Shown in pieces: positions 18,022 to 26,924 of a DNA stretch of 64,000 bases. This DNA is from Aquimarina algicola (GTDB lineage: Bacteria; Bacteroidota; Bacteroidia; Flavobacteriales; Flavobacteriaceae). Position 1 is the stretch's first letter. Every line of letters begins with the position of its first letter. The DNA is taken from assembly GCF_006443095.1 (NCBI RefSeq), contig NZ_VFWZ01000005.1:62001-126000 (forward strand), written 5' to 3'. The notes under the pieces were generated by a model that saw nothing but the letters and a program-made list of their open reading frames with translations, was not told where the DNA came from and did no database searches. Both the position numbers and the translations under genes were made by a program.

Positions 18022-19914
18022 ATGAAAAAAAAATATTTTTTAAACCTTTTTGCGATTTTATTTATTATTAGTAATTCCATCGGTCAAACTTTTAATGAAA
18101 AAACTTTGGAAGAAAGAACTCGTCCATATGGAGAAGCAGACAAACCTAATATATCTTGGAGAATACGTTGGGATAGATCAGATTTATTCAATAATGATCA
18201 TTTCCCTGATTCCAACTTTAAATACGATACAAGGAAATGGGCAAAGACCCCCGAAAATGTTCAAAGTTGGGTTTGGCGTAATAACCAAAATATTGAACAG
18301 AAAAATGGGTCTTTGTATATAACAGCGAGGTATAACGAGTCTGGTTTTCCAGAAAATAGAGTTCCATCAGGCTGTGTAGATGGAAGTCCATCATCTACTT
18401 TAGTTCCAGTTAGGTTTTCTTCTGGTATGTTGAGAAGTACTACTCCTGATTTTATCTATGGGTATTATGAGGCAGCTATAAAAGGGAGCGATGGTTTTCC
18501 TGGGGTTTCACCAGCATTTTGGTTATATAATTCCATAAAATCGAACTCAACTGTAGGTAGGGTTCGTTATTCTGAAATCGACATTGTAGAACTTACTCAA
18601 GAGGGGATAAATGAGGAAACAAGAAAAGTAATGGATCACAACTTACATGCTATTACTACGGCATCTACAAGGCAAAAATTTGATACTTCTCTTAATCCAC
18701 CGGTTGGAGCTTTTATTCCAGCAGTAGATCAAAATGGAGGATTGGCAGTAGGCCCTATTGGTAGTACAACAGGTAGAAGGTGGTGGAGACCAAAACAAAA
18801 CACTGCAGCACAAAGAAATGAAACACACGAATTCGAACCTAGGGATATAAATATATTTGGTTGTTTGGTTACTTCTCAGGAAATAGTCTGGTATGTAAAT
18901 GGAAAAGAGATTGGGAGAAAGCCAAATATATTGTGGCAAAAAGAATCTGATTTGTCAAATCCGATGAGAATTACATTGTCTTTAGGAATCAGAGCACCTT
19001 ATAACCAATTTTGCAGTAATAGATTTGTAATGCCGGATCCTTCAATTTTAGAAAGAGCGAAGAATTTTTTTCCGCAGACTATGCAAGTTTTATATGTTAA
19101 AGTGTTTGAACCAATTAGCGATCTCTCCCCCAAAGTTTCGGTAACCGATGTGGTTATAAAGCAATCAGAGGTACCTTTACGAGTTGGTGGAAATACCATA
19201 CTAACACCTGTGATCAGTCCTAAAGAAGCTACGAATAAAAACTTTACATTTTATAGTGTTTCAGGTATGGATGTTGCGAGAATAGATGCCCATACAGGAA
19301 TTGTGACAGCTTTAAAAAAAGGTTCTGCAACTTTTAGGGTTATTACAGAAGACGGAAATTTCTTTAACGACATTACCGTTACAGTTGAGGGAAATCCAAA
19401 TCAAACTAGAAATGTAAATATACCTATACCACCTGGTTCAGCTGGTTTAGCACCTTCTGATCCGGATAACATGGATAATTTTAATTGTACGGATGTATCT
19501 GTTTGGAAAAAGTCTGATATATATGCAATAGGTGATAGGGTAAAGTTAGAAGGTACACTATATGAATTAGTGTCAAGTAATGGTAAATGTAGACCGGGTG
19601 GAAACTCTCAATGTTCAATAGCTCAATGGAAAGAAATTGGTCATTGTGAGCAACAAAGAACAGAAACATTATCAATATTGCATAAGCAAAATGAAATAGA
19701 GGTATATCCAAACCCTACTATTAATATCGTTAACATCACCTCCAGAAAGGGGTCCTTTGTTTCAATTCTTAATTCAAGTGGAAAAGAGGTGTTCAAAGAA
19801 GTAAACAAAGGTGAAATCAATTCTTTTAATACTTATGGTCTACCTAAAGGTTTATATATGGTTAAGATCGAAAATGAAAACGAAGTTGTAACTAAAAAAC
19901 TTATCATAAAATAA
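18022..19914 (+). CDS. GH16 kappa-carrageenase-like enzyme with Ig-like, CBM5/12-like and T9SS domains
   Basis: A 630-residue exported enzyme: signal peptide (1-21), GH16 domain (about 35-365), a group 2 bacterial Ig-like domain (371-455; ISPKEATNKNFTFYS, VTALKKGSATFRV), a CBM5/12-like module (487-542; WKKSDIYAIGDRVKLEG, CSIAQWKEIGHC) and a T9SS sorting tail (about 560-630; VYPNPTIN, GLYMVKIENE, KKLIIK). The catalytic motif is EIDIVE with Glu185, Asp187 and Glu190, followed by LTQ as in kappa-carrageenases. It is a diverged relative of the enzyme at 13592 with quite different accessory modules, which suggests activity on a different sulfation pattern or surface. The gene stands alone with its own terminator at 19984. 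Confidence 0.86.
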   Translation: MKKKYFLNLFAILFIISNSIGQTFNEKTLEERTRPYGEADKPNISWRIRWDRSDLFNNDHFPDSNFKYDTRKWAKTPENVQSWVWRNNQNIEQKNGSLYITARYNESGFPENRVPSGCVDGSPSSTLVPVRFSSGMLRSTTPDFIYGYYEAAIKGSDGFPGVSPAFWLYNSIKSNSTVGRVRYSEIDIVELTQEGINEETRKVMDHNLHAITTASTRQKFDTSLNPPVGAFIPAVDQNGGLAVGPIGSTTGRRWWRPKQNTAAQRNETHEFEPRDINIFGCLVTSQEIVWYVNGKEIGRKPNILWQKESDLSNPMRITLSLGIRAPYNQFCSNRFVMPDPSILERAKNFFPQTMQVLYVKVFEPISDLSPKVSVTDVVIKQSEVPLRVGGNTILTPVISPKEATNKNFTFYSVSGMDVARIDAHTGIVTALKKGSATFRVITEDGNFFNDITVTVEGNPNQTRNVNIPIPPGSAGLAPSDPDNMDNFNCTDVSVWKKSDIYAIGDRVKLEGTLYELVSSNGKCRPGGNSQCSIAQWKEIGHCEQQRTETLSILHKQNEIEVYPNPTINIVNITSRKGSFVSILNSSGKEVFKEVNKGEINSFNTYGLPKGLYMVKIENENEVVTKKLIIK

Positions 19915-19983
19915 AATGTAATTTTAGAGATTCAATAAAACATATATTTACTTCTAACAGATTTAGGTAGTTTAATTGTATAG

Positions 19984-20024
19984 AAAAATATCTTCACGAT
20001 CTTTTGAATTGTGAAGATATTTTT
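19984..20024 (+). terminator. Strong Rho-independent terminator
   Basis: AAAAATATCTTCAC and GTGAAGATATTTTT form a perfect 14-base stem with a 13-base loop, then more T-rich sequence. It ends the GH16 transcript and marks the right border of the polysaccharide locus. Confidence 0.85.
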
Positions 20025-20064
20025 ATTATTACAGTTTTAGGTAATTCGGTATTAAATCTATTGA

Positions 20065-20454
20065 AGTTATTATTATGGAAATAACAATAGTGGCATATCG
20101 GCTCACGAAACATTTAAAAAACGATTGTCTTCTATTAAGGTAGTGATGCAAAGTCAGGACAATAGATAGTATGATATTTTAGATTCTGATGATTATTATC
20201 AATTTCAGGGAGGAATGACAACTGCTGTAAGTACAATAAAATGTAGTCAACCAGAAACGTATTTTGAATATCATTCTAGACCTGAAAATCCAAAAGTAAA
20301 ATCTTTAAAAGAAGAATTACTAAAAGTGTTTAGATCTCGAGTAGTGAATCCGAAGTGGATAAAAGGGATGCGAAAGCATGGCTATAAAGGAGCTTTTGAA
20401 ATGGCTGCTACTATGGACTATCTTTTTGCTTATGATGCCACTACCAATTTATAA
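20065..20454 (+). pseudogene. cobN (cobaltochelatase large subunit) fragment
   Basis: One frame reads from YGNNNSGISAHETFKKRL through DSDDYYQFQGGMTTAV to VVNPKWIKGMRKHGYKGAFE and ends AATMDYLFAYDATTNL. These blocks are the conserved C-terminal region of CobN/magnesium-chelatase H-type proteins. There is an in-frame stop at 20167 after QDNR, and both the roughly 1000-residue N-terminal part and the true C-terminus are absent. It is therefore a remnant of about 130 codons. A second decayed frame, with SKLSIERLNISISP and ending at 20637, lies in the same phase downstream and may be part of the same or another broken gene. The fragment sits next to a decayed recombinase, which suggests deletion during insertion or loss of a mobile element. 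Confidence 0.8.
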
Positions 20455-20686
20455 GATTCAGGTATTAATAAAAGTAAATAAGAGTATAACTTTTATGAAG
20501 CTACTATTAATGTTGAGTAGGTTTTTATAAATGTTTCTAATTCGAGTAAATTGTCAATAGAAAGGTTAAATATTTCAATCTCTCCCGATAATGTCACTCA
20601 TCATTTACTATTAGGAACTTCATATCAACAATTTTAATCTTTATAAAATTTGATTCATCAAAATTCTTTTTATTATAAATTAAGAT

Positions 20687-20732
20687 ATAAGACTATAAGC
20701 TTCTTTCTGTATTATATTACTCATAGTCTTAT
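20687..20732. repeat. 10-base inverted repeat before the recombinase remnant
   Basis: ATAAGACTAT (20687-20696) and ATAGTCTTAT (20723-20732) are perfect inverted repeats 26 bases apart, ending 22 bases before the recombinase start codon. It may be a terminator, a regulatory site or a recombination half-site pair. Confidence 0.4.
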
Positions 20733-20754
20733 TTATTAACATAATAATTTAACA

Positions 20755-22163
20755 ATGAGTAATATAATAACATATTGTAGAGTCTCTACAGATGAACAGA
20801 AAATGCAGAGATTTAGTCTTTACTAGTCAGAAAGAACGCTTATTGGACTTTGCCAAAAAAGCAAAACACAAAATTTTGAAACATTATGAAGAAGATTATT
20901 CAGCAAAAACATTTAATCGCCCTATATGGAAAAAGCTAAAAGAGTATTGTAATACACATCATACCATTGTTGATAAAATAGTCTTTACAAAATGGGATAG
21001 ATTTTCCCGTAATGCAAAACAAGCTTATCAAGAAATAGATTGGTTTGAAAAACATGAAATTGAAATATATTCAGTTGATAATCCATTGGATTTAAGTTTG
21101 CCAGAGAGCAAAATCATGCTTGCAGTCTATCTAACTTTATCTGAAATAGAAAATGATAGATTATCAATACGAGTAAAAGAAGGCTTAAAAAAGGCAAATA
21201 AAGAAGAATGTTGGACCGGAAAATCTCCATATGGATATACCTAATTATCGTTTACCAAATAATCAATCCACTTTGATACCAGATGAAAATGCTCGTCATG
21301 TTTTAGATATATTTTTGTTACTATCAACTGAAAATATAAGCATAAAAAAGGCTTGGCTACAGATGAGAGAAAAAGGTATGACAATATCTTCTTCACAGTT
21401 TTATGAGTTGATAAAAAAACCTGTATATATAGGAAAGGTTATGCTGAAATCAAATAACAATCAAAAAATTGAAAGTATTGAAGGACTGCATCCTCCAATA
21501 ATACTAACTTCTTTATTTGAAAAAGTTCAAGAAAAATTAAGTTCTATATCAAATGATGATTTAATTAAAAAAGGCTCAAAAAACTATCTATATCCTCTTC
21601 GTGGATACATCAAGTGTTCTCAATGCGGTAAAGTTTTGACAGCAAGTGCTTCAACAGGAAGTAATCCTAATAGAAAATATCATCATTATCATTGCAGAAA
21701 AGGTTGTAAAGAAAGATTCTCCGTTAAAATAGCTCACGATCTTTTTGACAATTATTTAAAAAAGATCAGTATTGATCTAAAACAGTTTGATAATGCTAAA
21801 AAGAAAATAAAGAGAGAAATTCAAGAACAAGAACAATCTTTGGAGGAGGATAGGCTAAAAATACAAAAGCAAATAACCAGGATTCGAGATATAATATCTC
21901 AAGCAGAAGATAGATTTTTTGAAGGATTTATGGATCAAGAAACGTTCAAAAATTCAAAGATAAGATATCTACAAAAAATCAAAAATCTTGAAGACGAAAT
22001 ACTAAGATTAGATAATTTTGATTGAGTATTTGAATTTCAAAATAGAATAGAAAAAATAAAAACATTCATCGATCTGCCTAAAAGATTTAAGGAAGCTGAT
22101 TTTAAAGAAAAAATAAGTCTTCTTAAATCAGTCCTAAGCGAGAAAGTTACATTATTTTCTTAA
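20755..22163 (+). pseudogene. Large serine recombinase, inactivated
   Basis: The start MSNIITYCRVSTDEQ carries the resolvase motif with the nucleophile serine. The frame then shifts near 20820 to continue as QKERLLDFAKKAKHK with KWDRFSRNAKQAYQEIDW, and shifts again near 21240 after GKSPYGYT into the recombinase domain (VLDIFLLLS). A zinc ribbon (CSQCGKVLTAS, HCRKGCKERF) and a coiled coil (about 21780-22010) follow. A TGA at 22023 interrupts the last part, which reads on in phase to TAA at 22161-22163. With two frameshifts and one stop it cannot make a full enzyme. Large serine recombinases integrate or invert mobile DNA. Here it marks an old integration event between the polysaccharide locus and the stress genes. 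Confidence 0.85.
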
Positions 22164-22317
22164 ATAAATATAAATTACATATTTTCTAACCCAAATCGGA
22201 GGGTTTGAATTTTTATACATTGAAAATTAGATAGTTATATAATTTAAAAAAATATAACTTAACTGGATTGAGTTCGAACCAAAATAGAGGTAAGTGATTG
22301 ATTTTTATATAAATAAA

Positions 22318-22346
22318 AAAGAGATAAATGTTAAATTTATCTCTTT
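22318..22346 (-). terminator. Strong terminator on the minus strand
   Basis: AAAGAGATAAAT and ATTTATCTCTTT form a perfect 12-base stem with a five-base loop. The T tract (TTTTTTATTTA) lies on the minus strand side, directly after the tRNA-like sequence. Confidence 0.75.
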
Positions 22347-22349
22347 AAG

Positions 22350-22402
22350 TGACCTCGGTAGAATTCAAATCTGCAACTGATATATCAATATTTACAAAGG
22401 TT
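22350..22402 (-). other. Degenerate tRNA-like 3' end, possible old attachment site
   Basis: On the minus strand a T-arm-like segment (GCAGA, loop TTTGAAT, TCTAC; one mismatch) is followed by an acceptor-like CGAGGTC and then the terminator. Farther upstream TTTGTAA could be an anticodon loop (TGT), but its stem does not pair, the spacing to the T-arm is too long, and no matching 5' acceptor strand was found. It may be the copied tRNA end left by an integrated element or a decayed tRNA gene. Confidence 0.25.
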
Positions 22403-22676
22403 ATGCTAAATTCTATATTTTATGTTGACGATTTGTGAACTAGAACCTATTCAGGTATTTTGATAAAGCCTTTCGTTTTATAAAAGTAAAAATTTATTTA
22501 TTCAAATTTAATAACAATCTCTATTTGAAATAGAATTCTTCTATAAATTGTATCGATCGCCTTTTCATATTAATAACAAAAATCAAACGAGATTGTATTT
22601 TTGTTTAACTTTTTTGTTTTTTATTTAAACAATTTTTATATTTATTTACGATTAGTATTTGTTGTACAATTTAAAC

Positions 22677-22913
22677 ATGTATGAAATTATGAAACTAATA
22701 GAAAATGCAATAGAGTTCGAAAATAGAAAAATGTCCAACATGACGACAAGTGATAGAGTTGCTGCTTCTAGGGAAGCTAAATCTTTAATATTAAGTATTA
22801 ATGAGATTTATAAAAAAACAAAAGATTCAAACTTAATGGATCTTATGAAGCGTCTTACCGAAAAGAAAAGGAAGATAGAGAAACGACTGAAAGGTGTTCC
22901 TAGTTTAACTTAA
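22677..22913 (+). CDS. Small hypothetical protein, helical
   Basis: A 78-residue frame (start MYEIMKLIENAIEFENRK; an ATG at 22689 is also possible). It is strongly charged and predicted to be mainly alpha-helical, ending KKRKIEKRLKGVPSLT. No family is recognised. It stands alone between the decayed element and corA and is followed by a terminator at 22934, which supports its being a real transcript unit. Confidence 0.5.
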   Translation: MYEIMKLIENAIEFENRKMSNMTTSDRVAASREAKSLILSINEIYKKTKDSNLMDLMKRLTEKKRKIEKRLKGVPSLT

Positions 22914-22933
22914 AACAGTTATATTATTTGACT

Positions 22934-22963
22934 AAAATCCATATATTCATATATAGATTTTTT
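22934..22963. terminator. Bidirectional terminator between the small gene and corA
   Basis: AAAATC pairs with GATTTT, with an inner TATAT/ATATA stem and one mismatch. Runs of T follow on the plus strand. It lies between convergent genes. Confidence 0.6.
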
Positions 22964-23017
22964 TAGATTTATTATATTTCCAGTCTGTATTGACCTAATT
23001 TCTGGTTTATGTAAGTC

Positions 23018-24076
23018 TCATAACCATTTCTTTCGTTTAAAAAAATATAGTAATCCAAAGAATATTATTATCATTACTCCCCAGAGTATATGATAGCTAT
23101 ATTTATAACGGAGCTCTGGCATGTGATCAAAGTTCATACCATAAACACCGGCAATAAATGTTAGAGGTATAAAAATCGTTGCTATTATAGTTAAGGTCTT
23201 CATGACTTCATTCATTTTGTTATTAATATTTGTCATATACATTTCTGTAAGCCCCCACAACATCTCTCTATATATTTCTATGTTCTCTAGTACTTGTAAT
23301 GTATGATCTAATAAATCATTTAAATAATCTTTAGTTTTGGAGGTAATTTGGATATTTATTTTTTCTAATTTACTGATCACTTCTCGAAGCGGAAGGATAG
23401 ATCTCCTGATTTTTAATATCTCTTTCTTTAGATTTTGTATTTCAAGAGGCAAATCTTTTGCACTAATATTATTGAAAAGTTGTTCTTCAAGATATTCAAT
23501 TTTTTCTCCTAATGCTTCAATAATTAAGAAATATTGATCAACTATGGCATCCATAAGTGCATATAACAAGTAATCAGCTCCTTGAGACCTAATAATACCT
23601 TTATTATTTCTGATCCTTTCTCTTATAGTATCAAAAACATCTCCTTCTGCTTCTTGAAAAGAAATTACGTATTCATCTCCAAGAATTAAACTTAGATGTT
23701 CTATTTTAAGTTTTTTGTCTTTATCATAATATAGCATTTTGAAAACAACAAATATGTATTCTTCGTACTCATCTAATTTTGGTCTTTGATTAATATTTGC
23801 AATATCTTCCATGATCAGTGGATGTAACGAATAGTGTAGCCCAATATTTTTGAGTGCTTCTGTGTCATTTAATCCATTAATGTTTATCCATGTAACAGAA
23901 GTATTTTTTTTATGTTTGAAACTATCTTCGATAAGATTAAGGTTAATTTCTTCAATTTCTGTTTTTGTATAATTAAAAACATCAATATTAATCTCTTCAA
24001 TAGTTTTGTTACCTGTATACACAATAGTTCCAGGAGTTAATCCTATATTTTTTTTAACTCTAGATTTTCTTGACAT
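23018..24076 (-). CDS. corA: CorA family magnesium/cobalt transporter
   Basis: A 352-residue channel protein. The long N-terminal soluble part (HPLIMEDIANINQRPKLDEYEEYIFVVFKML) is the CorA funnel domain, followed by a long helix and two C-terminal membrane helices with the signature YGMNF just after the first (FIPLTFIAGVYGMNFDHMPE) and a basic tail (FFKRKKWL). It forms a pentameric Mg2+ channel in the inner membrane. It is the last gene of a minus-strand operon with the unknown protein at 25203, MscS at 24340 and the small protein at 24090, with gaps of only 10 to 35 bases. Confidence 0.93.
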   Translation of the reverse strand: MSRKSRVKKNIGLTPGTIVYTGNKTIEEINIDVFNYTKTEIEEINLNLIEDSFKHKKNTSVTWININGLNDTEALKNIGLHYSLHPLIMEDIANINQRPKLDEYEEYIFVVFKMLYYDKDKKLKIEHLSLILGDEYVISFQEAEGDVFDTIRERIRNNKGIIRSQGADYLLYALMDAIVDQYFLIIEALGEKIEYLEEQLFNNISAKDLPLEIQNLKKEILKIRRSILPLREVISKLEKINIQITSKTKDYLNDLLDHTLQVLENIEIYREMLWGLTEMYMTNINNKMNEVMKTLTIIATIFIPLTFIAGVYGMNFDHMPELRYKYSYHILWGVMIIIFFGLLYFFKRKKWL

Positions 24077-24089
24077 TTTTTAAATTTTA

Positions 24090-24329
24090 TTAATTGTTAC
24101 GAAGAGCACTGATTAGTTCTTTTTTATTCATTTTAGATCTGTTAGGGATTCCTATTTTTTTTGCTTGTTGATAAAGTTCTTTTTTGGTTCTAGTTTCATA
24201 ACTAGAAGCTTTTCCTCCTCTCTTGCCACTATCAGGTGTATTTGCAATTCGGGCTGCTTTTTCTTTACTATATCCTTTATTTACCAAAGCTTCATACTGG
24301 TCTTCATTTTTAATATTAGATCTTCCCAT
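24090..24329 (-). CDS. Small basic protein with a SAP/Rho-N-like C-terminus
   Basis: A 79-residue protein. The start at MGRSNIKNEDQYEAL is used because an upstream ATG would overlap the MscS gene. The first half (YEALVNKGYSKEKAARIANTPD, GKRGGKASSYE) is a short conserved motif seen in small stress-associated proteins. The second half (TKKELYQQAKKIGIPNRSKMNKKELISALR) looks like the helix-extended-helix fold of SAP or Rho N-terminal domains, which often bind nucleic acid. It lies between mscS and corA with 10- and 13-base gaps. Function is unknown. Confidence 0.75.
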   Translation of the reverse strand: MGRSNIKNEDQYEALVNKGYSKEKAARIANTPDSGKRGGKASSYETRTKKELYQQAKKIGIPNRSKMNKKELISALRNN

Positions 24330-24339
24330 ATTTCTTGTT

Positions 24340-25167
24340 TTATGATTTTGTATAAATATGAACTTCTCGTTGGGGAAAAGGTATAGAAATATCATTTGAT
24401 TCTAATCTTTTCTTTGCTTCTTCTATAGTGTAAAAGTGAATTGACCAAAAATCTTCATTATTTGCCCAATACCTGATTGATAATGTAACAGCACTTTCTC
24501 CTAATTCAGCTACTAAAATTTCTGGAGGGGGATCATTGAGAACACTTTCTTGATTATTAATAAGATCAGAAAGAATTTTTTTTGCTTTATAAATATCACT
24601 AGAATATGATATACCAATATCTATTTTATCACGTCTCTTTCCTTCTACAGAGTAATTAATAATATTATCGTTTGATAGCTTACCGTTGGGAATGATAGCT
24701 AATTGATTTCCAAATGTTGTGACTTTTGTGGTAAAGATGGAAATTTCTTTGACAGTACCTGATATTCCCTGTGCCTCAATAAAATCTCCTATTTTAAAAG
24801 GTTTAAAGAAGAGGATAAGTACACCTCCTGCAAAATTAGCCAGAGAACCTTGTAATGCTAGTCCAACAGCTAATCCTGCCGCACCTAGTATAGCTACCAA
24901 CGAAGAAGTTTGTACACCAAGTTGCGTGATCACTAAAATGATTAGTAATACCTTTAATCCAATATTGATCAAATCATATAAGAATTGTTCTAGAGTTTCG
25001 TCATAGTCTTTTTTTTGGAAAAATTTACGTAACAGCCTACTGATAATTTTAATTACCCAAATCCCTATAATAAAGATAATAATCGCAGAAATGAGACCAG
25101 GAATAAAATCCCATAACCATTTTAAAAATAGTTCCCAATTTTCTTTTGTCAATCCAAAGTTTTCCAT
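24340..25167 (-). CDS. MscS family mechanosensitive channel
   Basis: A 275-residue small-conductance mechanosensitive channel. The start MENFGLTKENWELF is chosen over an ATG nine codons upstream. Three membrane helices are followed by the pore-lining helix (LGAAGLAVGLALQGSLANFAGGVLILFFKPFKIGD) and the beta domain (VKEISIFTTKVTTFGNQLAIIPNG), then the alpha/beta C-terminal domain ending ISIPFPQREVHI. The channel opens when turgor is high and releases solutes. It belongs to the corA operon. The second MscS at 39873 is a clear paralogue. Confidence 0.92.
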   Translation of the reverse strand: MENFGLTKENWELFLKWLWDFIPGLISAIIIFIIGIWVIKIISRLLRKFFQKKDYDETLEQFLYDLINIGLKVLLIILVITQLGVQTSSLVAILGAAGLAVGLALQGSLANFAGGVLILFFKPFKIGDFIEAQGISGTVKEISIFTTKVTTFGNQLAIIPNGKLSNDNIINYSVEGKRRDKIDIGISYSSDIYKAKKILSDLINNQESVLNDPPPEILVAELGESAVTLSIRYWANNEDFWSIHFYTIEEAKKRLESNDISIPFPQREVHIYTKS

Positions 25168-25202
25168 GAAATTGTATATAATTATTGATAACAAGAATTC
25201 TA

Positions 25203-25661
25203 TTAAAATACCAATTTGGATTCAAATGTTTCAGACCATTTTGATACTCTGCTAATTGCAGGCTGCAAAGTAGCAAAAACTTCGAATTGTCGACCATACA
25301 AAGAAGTATTGTTTTGTAAATTACCTAATTGTATAGTGATCTGTGTTTTGAAGGTTACGATTTCTTTTTGTATTTCATCAGATTTTATTAAAATATTTTC
25401 TTTACTCAAAAAATCATCTTTTCTCTTACCATTTACTACTCTCAAAATTGTAGTCTCATCCCAATTGTAAATGACCACTGGTACATCTTTTTCACCATTT
25501 ATATCGTAAATGAAGAGATGCAACATATATTCCATATTATTTAAAATATCAAGAGGATGAAATTGTACTTTGGTATTCACTAAAATTTTATTTTTTTTAT
25601 TGTCATCTACCTTGATATACTCTGGTACTTTGTCTAAAGTGACTTCTATAATTTTTGCCAT
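25203..25661 (-). CDS. Hypothetical protein, first gene of the mscS-corA operon
   Basis: A 152-residue soluble protein without a signal peptide. It is rich in beta-strand-like alternation (VQFHPLDILNNMEYMLHLFIYDINGE, ILRVVNGKRKDDFLSKENILIK, EIVTFKTQITIQLGN). No family is recognised. It precedes mscS by 35 bases on the same strand, so it is probably cotranscribed with the channel genes and may serve envelope or osmotic stress. Confidence 0.7.
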   Translation of the reverse strand: MAKIIEVTLDKVPEYIKVDDNKKNKILVNTKVQFHPLDILNNMEYMLHLFIYDINGEKDVPVVIYNWDETTILRVVNGKRKDDFLSKENILIKSDEIQKEIVTFKTQITIQLGNLQNNTSLYGRQFEVFATLQPAISRVSKWSETFESKLVF

Positions 25662-25749
25662 TACAATATTTTATTTTTAGTTAAATTTTATGTTGTTGAT
25701 TTATTGTCTTATTAGTAAAGGTTAAATATGATTTTAATCATTTTTAACA

Positions 25750-25775
25750 AAAGAGGGAAACAATGTTCCCTCTTT
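25750..25775 (-). terminator. Terminator after the DUF2807 gene
   Basis: AAAGAGGGAA and TTCCCTCTTT form a perfect 10-base stem with a six-base loop. The stem starts 28 bases after the stop of the minus-strand gene at 25803. Confidence 0.7.
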
Positions 25776-25802
25776 GTTTGATATTACCTTATAGGTTGTA
25801 AT

Positions 25803-26483
25803 TTATTTTCTCATCACGATAGATCCACCGAGAGTTTTATCTTTTTTTATAGTTTCAGGATTTCCAAAAACTTCTACAGTTCCTCCTGCTGTTACATTAG
25901 CATCTACGTATTCTTTTGTGTTTACGAAAGCTTTTCCTCCTGCGAAAACGGTTACTTCGGCCCGGTTTGATTGTAAATCTTTTGCATTGTATTGCCCTCC
26001 GGTTCGTATTATAACTTCTTGATTTGGAGCAGAGCCAGAGATTTTTATTTCTCCACCGGAAACAGCTTTAGAATTAAGGTTTTTTGTATCTATCTTCAGA
26101 TTTACTTCTGCACCCTCTTGTGCTTTTACAGTTAAATATTTTGATTCTATAGTATCTTCAGATGAAATTTTAGCTTTTTCATTAGCGTCTACCAGATTTA
26201 ATGTTTCAGAGTGATAGATTTTTACATTTGTTTCTTTTCCATCTAGCATATTATCGATTTTCATTCTCACTTTTAAGAGTCCATCATTATTTACTATTGA
26301 AACTTTATCAGTGTCTTTTCCAGAAATTATAGCTTTGTTTTCTGAAGATTTAATAAGTGTTACGTTGATGGCATCAAATACTTTAATTTCATCAAAAGAT
26401 CTTAACTCTTGTGTTCTTTTTTGTGCTGAAAGTATTATAGGTAAGCATAATACAAAGGTTAATATTGTCTTTATCATTTTCAT
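25803..26483 (-). CDS. DUF2807 head GIN domain protein, secreted
   Basis: A 226-residue exported protein (signal peptide ending near LSAQKR). The rest is a repetitive beta-solenoid: FDAINVTLIKS, LNLVDANEKAKISSE, AEVNLKIDTKNLNSKAVSGGEIKISG, YNAKDLQSNRAEVTVFAGG, VDANVTAGGTVEVFGNP. This is the family called head GIN or putative auto-transporter adhesin, common in Bacteroidota and of unknown function. The protein should be periplasmic or attached to the surface. It is a single gene with its own terminator. Confidence 0.87.
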   Translation of the reverse strand: MKMIKTILTFVLCLPIILSAQKRTQELRSFDEIKVFDAINVTLIKSSENKAIISGKDTDKVSIVNNDGLLKVRMKIDNMLDGKETNVKIYHSETLNLVDANEKAKISSEDTIESKYLTVKAQEGAEVNLKIDTKNLNSKAVSGGEIKISGSAPNQEVIIRTGGQYNAKDLQSNRAEVTVFAGGKAFVNTKEYVDANVTAGGTVEVFGNPETIKKDKTLGGSIVMRK

Positions 26484-26589
26484 TTATTTTTAATTATACA
26501 TTATTTATTGTTACTCAAAATTAGGATAGATTAATATTATATAGTATCGCTATTCATAGTAATATTAATCCATTTCATGATTGTATCAT

Positions 26590-26742
26590 TTAAAAAATTC
26601 TGAGATAGATTCCCGATATAATTACACCAATGATCAGTAGGATAAGAGTTATAATAATAAATCGCGCTCCTACTTTTGTTTTTGTGTTATCTTGTAAAAT
26701 GTAATCCTCTCTTTCTTCATTTTTCTTTTTTATAAATTTCAT
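26590..26742 (-). CDS. Small membrane protein, 50 residues
   Basis: A 50-codon frame starting MKFIKKKNEEREDY and ending SGIYLRIF. A charged cytosolic head of about 27 residues is followed by one strong membrane helix (RFIIITLILLIIGVIISGIY). It lies alone between the DUF2807 gene and the aldehyde dehydrogenase gene, on the same strand. The clean amphipathic-head plus helix pattern supports translation, but no family is recognised. Confidence 0.6.
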   Translation of the reverse strand: MKFIKKKNEEREDYILQDNTKTKVGARFIIITLILLIIGVIISGIYLRIF

Positions 26743-26924
26743 TTTTCAATTTTATTTATTTTAATATTCATGGCATAGCAATTAGAATTGCTATATTTTT
26801 CTTTCTTTAGAATTTAGTTTTGAAAACAAGTGATTTGTTTTTGATTATTTTAACTATACAGGGGTATACATAATCAAGTAAAACAGTGAATTTCTGTTTC
26901 GTTTTTAGTGTTTGTAAAATAGTT

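Larger units (their letters stand above)
22164..22676. other. Gene-poor stretch with terminator and tRNA-like remnant
   Basis: About 510 bases without a convincing gene. It holds a strong minus-strand terminator at 22318-22346 and, just upstream of it on that strand, a tRNA-like 3' end at 22350-22402. A second GTTCGAACC-type T-loop string is at about 22270. The last 100 bases before 22677 are very AT-rich and probably carry the promoter of the small gene there. Confidence 0.45.

Noticed and set aside
22260-22290. Second tRNA with GTTCGAACC loop
   Set aside because: The flanking bases do not form a T-arm or acceptor stem.
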